Below, piece after piece: positions 12,342-21,667 of a stretch of DNA of 64,000 nucleotides. Position numbers and translations under genes: made by a program. Origin of the DNA: Paramyrothecium sp. XJ0827 (lineage: Eukaryota > Ascomycota > Sordariomycetes > Hypocreales > Stachybotryaceae); NCBI GenBank assembly GCA_020881915.1, contig JAJFPB010000005.1, positions 4,030,001-4,094,000 on the forward strand, in the 5' to 3' direction. Numbering within the stretch: position 1 is the first letter of the stretch; the number at the start of each line of letters is the position of its first letter. Below the pieces are notes generated by a model. That model made no database searches and had not been told where the DNA came from. It saw only the letters and a program-made list of their open reading frames with translations.

Positions 12342-14152
12342 GGTCGGGATGGGTAATACAAGATGAGGGGGGTAAGCTTCGGGGCCATCTCTGAGGGTGA
12401 TCGTGCTCGCTGGAACAAATCTCACGAGTCAGGCAACGGAGACTCGAGTCTAGGCAGGTATCTTGTATCACGGTTGGGATGGTCTGAGTGCTTGCTTGTG
12501 CTCGTGCTCATGCCCGGCCACTTGCCGAGAAGCGGCAGGCATCTTTCTTCCTCAAAAGCTCGGCGAGAGCCCGCTTCACCCCCAACAAGTGGCCATGCCG
12601 AGCTCTGCCCGCAGCTGCTTGCTTCGATAGACTGCCGAGGCGCAATGACAGCACTGGGAGCCAGAAAAGACTCGCGGCGGTTGCAGGTTCGGTAGCGATA
12701 GGGATTGCGCTGGCGGCGGGTAGAAACGTGGAAAGGTGGGCAGCACGGTGCTGTGCTGGTCTTGTCTGGTGATACAAGCAGCTCCAAGCTTCGGCCCAGG
12801 CGCAACGTCACGGACGATAAGCGGCCGCCCCAAGGCGCCCGTCCAACTGGTGAGGCGATTCATAAATAGCCATCTCGCACAGCATGCATCTCACCGAGCA
12901 CGACGGGACGCGCACTGGCATCAGGACGCTTGGGGTTTCCGGCTGCTGCTCTGCTCCTGCTCTGCTGCTGCTCACGCGAGCATTACTGGCATGGCGGGCG
13001 AAGGGGCAGGGATCGATCGACCAGCCGCTCATAGATGATCCCGATTCAAAACGAAGCAGAAAAAGCAAGTCGAGGAATGCAAGGATACAGAATTGAAACT
13101 TTTCTTACCTCCATACTTGCGGCGGACCGGTTAAGGCTTGCGCGATGCTGCGCGCGTCAACTAGACGCAGCAGGCAGGCGTTGCTCAGGAGAACCACCAG
13201 ATTAAGACAGCGAACGGCAAAGAACGATAGGCGGGTAAGGTGGCCTACAGCTTATGGGTAACGTCAGTAGGTGCGACAACCGATGATACGGGTACGGGGG
13301 GTGAGCAGGGGCGTCAGACGGGAGAATACAGGAGAACACCAGGAGAGATAACCCGGAGGACCAGGAGTGCTGCGTGCTGAGTGCTGAGTGCGACAGACCT
13401 ATCAAGCTTCAATGTGGTTCTACAGCAGTCGAGATGGTGGGAAAGGCACGTGCAGGCTGCAGAGTGAGCTTCGGCGAGGCAAGGCAAGATAAAGTAAGGA
13501 GAGACGGAGATGGGGTTCACCTCGTGTCGAACCTTGGAAACGGTACGCTTGATGGGTGTGGGTGGTATTGCGCTGGAGGAATGGCGCTGGCCTAGCAGGC
13601 TAACAATGATTTAGCTTACCGTGCTGACCTACCTGCGGTTCCTAGACCACCTTACCTTGATTAACTGACTACCGTACCAGGTACTTGCGGGCTTGGTGCT
13701 TTCCCCCATCTGCGAATACCAGAGCTGTGTCAAGGTACCTCGTTAGGCCATTAAGTGGGTAGTGTGTCTACCCTAGAGACATCTTCCACGTCTTCAAGAT
13801 GATATAACAAGATGTCCGCCTCACACTTACAACAGTACTTGTTGTCCGCCAGTAGGTCAGCCTAGTAATGTGCTTACGATGGCATGCGTGTGATTCTTTG
13901 TCTCTTACGTAACGATCTCCCGGTAGCGACACGTTCAGGAGCAGAGACTCTACATCTGTGGGTGGTGGTTCTTGCTCGATTCAGACTTTTGTTTTCCGGC
14001 TTCTCTTGCAATCCCGCATATGGACGGATAAGGCTGTGCTTTGCTCATTCCCAACTTCTTTCCAACACCAAATCGACGAAGACGATGATACGAGCACCGT
14101 CTCCTTTCCATGCTTCATGATGGTGATCGCCCTCCTCTAGCATCCTGACGAC
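12342..14152. other. Gene-free gap of 1.8 kb
   Basis: The gap separates the promoter side of Gtr2 from the 3' end of the MIF-domain gene. All open frames are short and overlap on both strands. It contains a TACCT/GGTACC cluster at 13625-13686 and GGTACCTCG near 13733. I recognise no gene or RNA in it. Confidence 0.4.
13625..13686. repeat. TACCT/GGTAC intergenic motif cluster
   Basis: The words GACCTACCTG, ACCACCTTACCTTG and CCGTACCAGGTAC follow one another in about 60 bp of non-coding DNA. They resemble the clusters at 14-46, 25626-25687 and 48073-48118. Confidence 0.45.
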
Positions 14153-15289
14153 TCACTGGCCGGCTTCTTCTTGGTCGCTCGGGCCTGACTTCTGGAATAA
14201 GAGCTGCATCAGGCTTTTCTTGTTCCGTATGCGCTTTGCTGTTGTCCCTGATGTTTCTATGTTACCGCTTGCGTTTGAGCGCTGAGTCGATCTAGTATGT
14301 TGCGGTGTTTCGCAAGAATCGGTTGAGAGCTTGACCGAGTCTGGGCCAGACAAGTCATTTGCATCGGACGCAATTGGAGCTTCTGCATGCGACAATTCTG
14401 ACTAGATATGTACCATCAGCGGAGTGGCCTAGGCCTCGACATTGAACGGCAAAGGCACGTACCAGGGACCTCGGGCCTTGTTCGGTTCTCTTGCCATGCG
14501 GCTCGGACAGCCTTGAGCGATCTGGATCCTCAATGTCCGCGGCCACTGTCCTGCCATCCCTGCCAACACACTCCTCTGGCACTGGGATGAATCGAACCAG
14601 CCCACGGGAGGCTGACACCCCAAGTGCCTGCTCCATATGCTTCTGGAGCAGCGCAATATTCCTTTTGTTCGTTGTCGCCTGAACCTGGCATGGCAAAGCG
14701 CTGATGATGATGCTGTAAGCCGGGTCGAAAGAACCCCCGAAGAGCATGCAGATGCCGTGCTGCACTGTCACCACAATGGAAGAAACAGTGCGGTCGTACC
14801 TCGCTGCTAAATGTTGCGATAGCTCCGTGGTGAAGGTGAACTCGTCGCTGACCTAAATGGCTGGTTACCTCGACGGTTCCATGGACCGATTCTTATGGAA
14901 GGTGTTCATACAATGACATTTGTCTGCACTTCAGCAGACAGCATTGCTTGACCACGAATCTTGTCCCTTAATTGACCCGCATACTCTTTACTTCCGGTAG
15001 CTTCATCTTGAAAGAACCGACTGCGCTGCTTGCTGAGCACGCGTTTGAGTTGAGGCTTTGAAGAAGCTGCCTCATCTCCAGTGGAGAGCTTATCTGCCAC
15101 TTGCGCGGCCTGACCCTCGACCACAGGGTCCAGAGATGACCGAGGCAGACGCGATTGGCTCCTTCGATTGACAAACGAAGGTTTCGACATGTTCGGCCCC
15201 GGGAGCTCTCGTGACTTTCCGGCTCGCCTCGAGGACAGAGTCACAGTCTCCGAGCGGTCGCTTTGTGTAGCGTTTGCTTGAGCCGTCAT
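14153..15289 (-). CDS. Fungal MIF-domain protein, disordered flanks
   Basis: Exons are 15289-14912, 14852-14463 and 14401-14153, giving 338 aa. The centre (about residues 117-230) is a macrophage migration inhibitory factor / tautomerase-fold domain: EVQTNVIV, then after the first intron DEFTFTTELSQHLAARY, SIVVTVQHGICMLFGGSFDPAY, ALPCQVQATTNKRN and HMEQALGVSASRGLVRF. The flanks are rich in Ser, Arg, Lys and Asp and look disordered; the N-terminal one contains SKQRSRFFQDEA. Intron 2 joins ..EQGPRSL to SELSHAEAP in frame. Classical MIF needs a free N-terminal proline for tautomerase activity. Here the fold starts in the middle of the chain and that position appears to be Leu, so catalysis is unlikely (inference). 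The start is uncertain: the frame is open to 15328 but the first ATG is at 15289, and an upstream exon cannot be excluded. The protein's role is unknown. Confidence 0.85.
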
Positions 15290-15893
15290 TGCTCCATTGT
15301 CGACTTTCAATCCAAGGTCGTATGACACCTAGAACTCGGAGCAAGAAAACATTTCTAGAGGAAGGCGGAATATTCAAGAATATTGCGTCAATCATAGTGC
15401 TTGTATGGGCACGGGCAGCTGCACTGAAGTGGCAGAACGGCCGGAAATTTGCGGCAGCTCGAAGCTCATATTCGGGGCTGTATCTGTACCACATTTGAGT
15501 GACACAAACGATCCGTAATTTACAGCCATCCTTGGTCGTTGTTCAGTATGTTACGCAAAGCAGGTATTGCAGACCCGGATGAATGCATATGCCCCATGGG
15601 TTGATGTGTCGCAGAAATACGGGCTTAAAATGACGGGCAAACACCAGCAACATTGTCATCATGTACCGGAGCTCTTCACGAGGAGATTTCGACCCAGAAC
15701 ATGCATTTAAAGACGGATAAAGTCCCCGAATGCAGTGCATAGCTCTGCTACTTTCTCGGTATCATTTAAACAGGGGCATCCCAATCAACAAACGCCAGAT
15801 TATACCAATATCAAGCATTACCTTTCCACAATACTCTTTCAATTCATGCTGCCACAGCCTCGTACCATTTCCCTGATCAGTTCAGCTTCCCGC
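15290..15893. other. Gap of about 600 bp
   Basis: This lies between two minus-strand genes and should hold the promoter of the MIF-domain gene and the 3' UTR of the membrane-protein gene. I see no further gene in it. Confidence 0.35.
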
Positions 15894-16622
15894 TCACGAC
15901 AGAGCTGGGCTGGCAGCCTTCTGTCCTCGGCCTGTGCTCGTGCGGTCAATCTTCCGTTCCAGGATGATCTGATAGGCGGCGAGGCCAACAATGACAGCTT
16001 CAAGAGGCACAAGCGCTACGGCGAGGCCAAGACCTGCCCGGCTTTGCTTGCAAAGGGTGCCGAAATGTGGTTCGGTGCGCATTGCCACGCCCTCCCAGCG
16101 GCAGGTCCAGCTTTGGAATGTCTCAACAGTATCCGAGGCATTGACGCCATAGAAGAATGCCATGGCAATAAAGGCAAGGATGAATCCAATGAGCGGTACA
16201 GCAAGCCCAGAGGCCATGGTAACCATAGTGCTGTGGCGGAGCTGAAGTCATGGTCAGTACAACTCGGAGGAAGGCGGCTATCCGTAGTATGGGGAACCTA
16301 CTGATGGTATATTGCTGGCCAGCAAAGAAACTGCCGTTACAATGGCAATGATGGTGCTAGTGGCTACCAGAGCTACTGTGGGTCGAATGTCGAACCTCTC
16401 TGGCCACAGGGGAAGAAGGAAGTCGACTGGAACATGTGTGCGATCATACACAGCCAATGCGTCTGCAGAGAGTCCGACAATGGTGATGGCGGAGGCCAGG
16501 GTCACGGCAGTCAAGGCAGCTCGACCGCTCGCAACCAAGCTGACCAGGCGCTGCTTGGGGTGGGTATCAATGATATCAACCTCGAAGTTCGAGGTGGACG
16601 GCTCGATCTTGGTGGCAGACAT
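15894..16622 (-). CDS. Small four-helix membrane protein, MARVEL-like
   Basis: Exons are 16622-16302 and 16241-15894, giving 222 aa. Four hydrophobic segments are visible: about residues 29-55 (VSLVASGRAALTAVTLASAI region), 80-105 (TVALVATSTIIAIVTAVSLL), 112-135 (TMVTMASGLAVPLIGFILAF) and 172-195 (AGLGLAVALVPLEAVIVGL). Between helices 3 and 4 there is a loop with two Cys (SWTCRWEG, GTLCKQ). The four-helix layout and hydrophilic ends resemble fungal MARVEL-like or claudin-like plasma-membrane proteins, but I see no decisive motif and do not assign a function. The intron (gtaggt..cttcag, 60 nt) keeps the frame and joins SNIPS to LRHSTM. The start is a clear ATG (MSATKIEPS). Confidence 0.8.
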
Positions 16623-17771
16623 TATAAAAGATTGAGCTGGACAAGGAATAGAATTCGATCGACGTTACGCTATTCGAGCCAAGGAAAGAGAAAGAGAAGA
16701 AATCAATCAAAGATAGTAGCAAGAAGAAGGAGAAGAGGCTGCGAGACGACAAGAAAGATACTGAGATTGGAAAGAAATGGAAACGACAACACCATGGTTG
16801 CCCTTGGGGCCATGACAGTAGAAATACATACCGCGAGGGTGGACCACTGCCGAGATGCCCAGGCACGCGAGCCGTTGTGCTTGTGAACAAGCCAATCGAA
16901 GATCGCAAGGTCAACTAGAGCGCGAAACGCCTATGCAACATCACGTACATAACCGCTTACGCTAAGAGGTGGCCGCATGTAAGGCTGCTGGGAATGACGA
17001 TATTTCGAAAGGGGGAGCACCAAACAAGAGGCGGCATGCCTTCAGATTGGCTGGTGTCTCGTGGTGCCGTGGGAAGCTGGTTCTGGCGCTTAGAGGGTGA
17101 GGCCGTCTGCCCAATCACGAAGACCAAAACAGCAGCCACACGATCCTGGGAAGGCGGCAAACAGGCCGGGGGGAATGGTAGACGGGCCCCAGTTTTTCGT
17201 TGCCGAGTCCATGCCCCGTTGTTCACGCATAGGCACGGGCGCTAAAACTGACACGACAACTTGATGGGACGAACGGTGCTGTGGTTAACGTACGAGACGG
17301 GCATCAGAGCGGGCAGGCGTCTCGGGCGAAAACAGCATTTCCGCGTCTGGGTGTCTCATCTCATCATGGTCAATTGGTGCTGCACGAGTACGCGGAGCCC
17401 GAGGCCGTCGATGCGACGATGTAACTCGTCTCTTGTCATATGAGCGAGCGCTCGTGTGATGGGCGGACCTCTGTTGCGTTTGAGGCGGATGAGATCAGAC
17501 GTGACGCGAGCCACGATTGGGCGGAAGTTGCATTTGAGCCTCTCCTCTTCTCTCGCAAGTCTTTGCTTTTCCCGGTCTGTCCTGATCGCAGCAGCAATTC
17601 TCTACTGTACTGTACTCCACTGTGTTGTATGTTGCATGAACGAATGATCTCTGATGAGGCAATCGAAGACACGCGCCACAAAAAGAAACAGCAAGGAGAA
17701 AATAGATCGGGACGCATCATGATTATCGAGAAACCAAAGCCAAAACCAGAGCCAGGACCAGAGCCACAGTA

Positions 17772-17804
17772 AAGCAAAGCAACGCAACGCAGCGCAGCGC
17801 AATG
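17772..17804. repeat. Pentamer tandem repeat (GCAAC/GCAGC)
   Basis: Six or seven imperfect copies of a five-base unit (AAGCA, ACGCA, GCGCA) lie next to an imperfect CCAGAGCCA repeat at about 17737-17770. The DNA is non-coding. Confidence 0.6.
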
Positions 17805-20250
17805 GATACAGAATGAAAAAGCAACCCAAGGGGCAGCCGTTCCATCGACGTATGGTACAAGCCCGTGGTCGGTGATTCTCGGCCTGTTGAACATGTCGTA
17901 GCCATCACGCTACTTTCTTCTGTGTTGTCGCTCCATAAGCCACGGATCAACGATGTTCGGCCCCAACAAGAACGAGCACAGCCAAGTACCTTGTCGCGCC
18001 GTATCCTAGGCATGATTCCCTGGCAATCCCCATCATGGGACCCCGCAACCTTGTTCAGCTCGTGCGGATCCTGCGCTGTGCCATATCGTATATGGCATTG
18101 TATTATACTTCCACGGGCTCCGCCTCGAAATATGAAGGCGATCCAAAAAGGAAAAGAAAAAAGAAAGAAGCGTCTCTCGGAAGGGCGAAAGACTGAAGCT
18201 GAGACGAGACGAGTCTGGCCTTGTTCGTATAGCATACCACCCCCCGGCACAGGGTTAAGTTTGTCTCGCTGCACCGACACGTCCACGACGCGCGCTGGGC
18301 CGTGATCTCCAGCTAGGAGCCTGCCCCTGTCCGCCCACCGCGCCGGTGATCATCACGCCTCAATGCTAGAGTACCAGCGGCCCGGGACTGGCAAAGGTGG
18401 ACACAACGTCCCTCCACATTCAGATAGCGCACAGGCGTCGGGCACGATCCGCCTATGGTAGAAATCTGGTCACACGGCGCGCCGCCTTTCCTTTGCCGTG
18501 ATAACTAATCATTAAATACTGCGTGGTTGTTTTGGGGGTCGAATCGCCAATCACCGTAGCCTGGGCAGCCATCTCACAGGGGCACAGACGATCATCAACA
18601 TAGTCTATCTAACTGGGCTGAACCACTTTGAGCGGCAGCTTGGGGCTCTCAATCGCTGTCTACCTTATGCACAGTATCGCAGTATGGCTGCTGTCTACTG
18701 TCACCGCAATGAAGCACCATCGCACAGCATTGGTGCGCGGGCCATTGCCCCGGGGAAAGGGAGTCTCTTGTACGCTCGTTTTCTCCGTCAAAGCCAGCTA
18801 GCAACCACCCATGCTGGTCAAGAATCTGCACCGGATACTCAGCTCCGGACAGTCACCGGACAGCAATCACCTGTGAATCTTTGGGCTCGTTTTCTTTCGC
18901 ACGTAAGAACGTCCATGTTAACCGGTCCACCCAGGGGTGTTGCAGGGGGTTCTCGTAGGCGGATCCTGTAAACCGTGTGAAACATACATACGTCGAATTA
19001 ACATTGATGGTTCGTCTAGCCTCAAAACTTCCGAAATAGACGCACAAACCAGGATGACATGCCCTCGTTCATGGGCTTGGCTAGTGCGGATCGCATCCGG
19101 ATGTGATAGCTCCCAAGCCTCGTCGCCCTGCAAGACAAACCCCCGTCATGGAGTTGTTCTCCGTCCTCCCTTGCCATTATCTGTCATAATCTTGATGTCA
19201 TGGGGAAGGACTGACTTTGACGCAGCCCTGGGTCAACACAGTGCCCCCCAGTGTTGCGGATGCTGCTAAGCCTCTCCTCCGATCATCCGCGGCCGTGATC
19301 CAGAGCACTGGGCTCAATAGTGGACGCCTCTCACGATGTCACCTCGGGGTATCGCGTTCCTCTGGACCTGTGCATCTCCCGAGATATTGAGCCTTTTTTT
19401 TTCTTCTTTCTTCTTCACCCCTGTTCATCGGAGCCTGGTACGGTTGGTTTCACCCAGCTTTTGTTACTGGGATCGTCCTCTAGCTGTTCCTGTGTTTTAA
19501 GATACGCCCCCCAAGAGGAGAATGAAGTGCGAATTCCAGGCTTGCTAGGTCCCGCCGACGATATCCACAGCGGCTGATGGTCCACAATCCATGGGCCCCT
19601 GGGTTCTTGATATTGGGGAGGCTCCACGTTGAGCCAGCATCTGGGTGTACGTGCTTGCGGCGTCCGCATAGGACGTGTTGTTCGACGTCATGGCTCTTGG
19701 ATTTTACTGATATCAAGACGCACGAGTAAGGTATGGGGTATTTGTCTCAGGCCAAGGCTTGGAGCATAGCAAGTGTTGTAGGTGAAGAGAGACTCGATGG
19801 GTCTGAGGGCGTCATGAAGGTGGGCCGGCCAAAAAATGGGCCAAGCCTCCGTGATATGCATGCCATCAGGTACGCAGATTCAACATGGCGAATTCCATGT
19901 TTCGCAAGACCCCAAGCCCTTTGGGTTTCCCGGATCTCTGCCCCTGGGCCGGGTGGGCAGCACAATGACAGCCCCTGATGCTCACTATGCTGGAAACAGT
20001 CAAGCTGAGTTCGGCGCACCACTGACAACCCCCTGTCCATGCATCCCTCCCAAGCCAGCCCCAGCGCCCAGGCAGTCGGGTTCGTTGCTTGTCTCCCGCT
20101 TGACCATCAGTTGTGTGCACCATGTCTTGGAAAGTCCCGCCTGGGCCATCCGTCAAAGAAGCATGTCATATCCTTTCTTTGGCCCCCAGCAATTGACCAC
20201 GGTATGCTGCTGTTGCTTCCCATCACCGGGAAGCAAGTCTTCCGGGGAGG

Positions 20251-20262
20251 GTATATTATATC
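20251..20262 (+). promoter_or_regulatory. Possible TATA element of the 2EXR gene
   Basis: GTATATTATATC lies about 155 bp upstream of the proposed start at 20415, the best TATA-like word in this gap. It is a weak call based on sequence and position only. Confidence 0.25.
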
Positions 20263-20414
20263 TCCCGAGCTGCGCCCCGAAAGAAATCCTCCGTTGTTGG
20301 CTTGTGGTATCGTCTAGAACTCACATCTTCTTTGACATCTCGGAAAATACATCAGGCTCTACACCACACCTCACCTCACCTCACCCTCTTTACCTGTGAT
20401 AACATTAAACCAGA

Positions 20415-21286
20415 ATGGCAGGAGGCTGCCTAAGATACGAGCCAATGCGAGAAACTCTGCTGCCAGTGGGTGGCCGCGGGACTTGTTTCCGCCAACCCCA
20501 CGACCACTCGAGAACCTTTGTAAGTGTGGCCCTTTCCCTCCTCCGTCTCCCAGGAAAACTGCGAGTGCCGTATATGTTCAAGGGATGTCAATTTACATAT
20601 TCAAACAGCATTCATTCGCCAGACTTCCTACTGAGCTTCGACTGCGCATTTGGAACCTGAGCTTGCCCGCGTCGCGCTTCGTACCGATCCGCTGCGGCTC
20701 GGACGCAAATGAGGACGATGCCTCGGGCAGCTCGCGCGCTCTCACCATGGGCTGTGTGTCTACCACCCCGATTCCAGCAGCCCTGCATACCAGCGTTGAG
20801 TCGCGGCAGGTAGCGCTTGAAAGCTACCGACTTCTCTTTGGCTTCGCCCGTGGGCCCGGCCAGGTCGTCTTCCGCCCCGACACCGACATCCTCTTCTTCG
20901 GCGCGCGGAAAGGCTACATGGCCGCCGACGCGCAGCTTCGCACCTGCTTGTCCCTCTGCGACCCGGCTGACCTCGGCCTCGTGCGTCGCGTTGCCGTCAG
21001 CGACTCGCTCTTCTGGACCGGATCCGAGTACCGCTCCATGACCGCCGGCGCCCTGTCCGTCGAGCTGGTCATGCTGATCTGCAGCCGCATGCCGGCGCTC
21101 GAGGAGATCATCTTCGTCCCCCGCGAGGAGGACCTCGTGCTGCCCCCGAGGAAGGTGATGCAGAGGATGGCGCAGCAGATCCAGGCCTCCATGGAAACTA
21201 TTTGCCGACAGGTTCCGCGCTGGAGGCCGCCGATGTGGCGCATACAGCCCCTTCAACCTCTTGACACATTCAATACTGAACTTTAG
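20415..21286 (+). CDS. 2EXR-domain protein
   Basis: I propose exons 20415-20519 and 20609-21286, giving 260 aa. The intron (89 nt) has a strong gtaagt donor and an aaacag acceptor, and the splice creates TFHSFARLPTELRLRIW (about residues 34-50). This matches the core of the fungal 2EXR domain (F-x-x-F-x-x-LP-x-ELR-x-x-IW). The rest fits the family: ALHTSVESRQVALESYRLLFG (HTSxESRxVAL element), then RPDTDILFFG and GLVRRVAV. 2EXR proteins are numerous in Pezizomycotina and their role is mostly unknown; an F-box-like protein-interaction role has been suggested by some authors. An unspliced model starting at the ATG at 20585 is possible but loses the leading Phe of the motif. The gene is GC-rich at codon third positions. 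It is convergent with the LCAT-like gene, 381 bp away. Confidence 0.82.
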
Positions 21287-21667
21287 CTCGCGATTTGCCT
21301 ACACGGCTTTCAGCCTTGTAAGAGAGCGGGCTTTCGTGATTTCTCAGGTATGGCGCAGGGCGTTGCAAAGGGCTAAAGGAGGTAACTGGTTATTAGACCA
21401 TAGGAAACGGAAAAGTTAGGAGTTTGCTGTACATTTAAGGAGAAGGACCTCAATTTAGAATAGATGGTGTTAAAAATCCGGGCAATCATGAAATGCCGGG
21501 TTGAAGAGCTAGATGGCAAAGATTTCGTTTCAAATTCATAAATGTGTGACTCGCTAAACTTGATGCTCTGAGGCTCCAGAAACTCCAAATCAAATCCACC
21601 ACTTCTTGTAAATGTGACGAGACAGCCAAACCTCGGCGACAGACATTTGTGGACGTCTCGATCCGTT
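21287..21667. other. Convergent 3' gap
   Basis: About 380 bp lie between the stop codons of two convergent genes. They should hold both 3' UTRs. No ORF or RNA was recognised. Confidence 0.4.

Larger units (their letters stand above)
16623..20414. other. Gene-free gap of 3.8 kb
   Basis: No coding region could be supported. The open frames (up to about 187 codons at 17723-18286 on the minus strand and 19836-20399 on the plus strand) have low-complexity or arbitrary composition and no family motifs. Simple-sequence features are an imperfect AAACCAGAGCC/AGGACCAGAGCC repeat and a pentamer repeat near 17737-17804, a pyrimidine tract near 19394-19420, and a CACCT run near 20370-20390. The right end is the promoter of the 2EXR gene. 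Confidence 0.45.

Noticed and set aside
17723..18286. 187-codon open frame on the minus strand
   Set aside because: It covers simple-repeat DNA (ALVLALVLALV from a short repeat), has no family motif and no splice partner.
19836..20399. 187-codon open frame on the plus strand
   Set aside because: Arbitrary Pro/Ser/Cys composition, no motif, and it covers the likely promoter of the 2EXR gene.
20612..21256. 214-codon open frame on the minus strand
   Set aside because: It lies opposite the 2EXR gene, whose GC-rich third positions keep the antisense frame open. No family motif is present.
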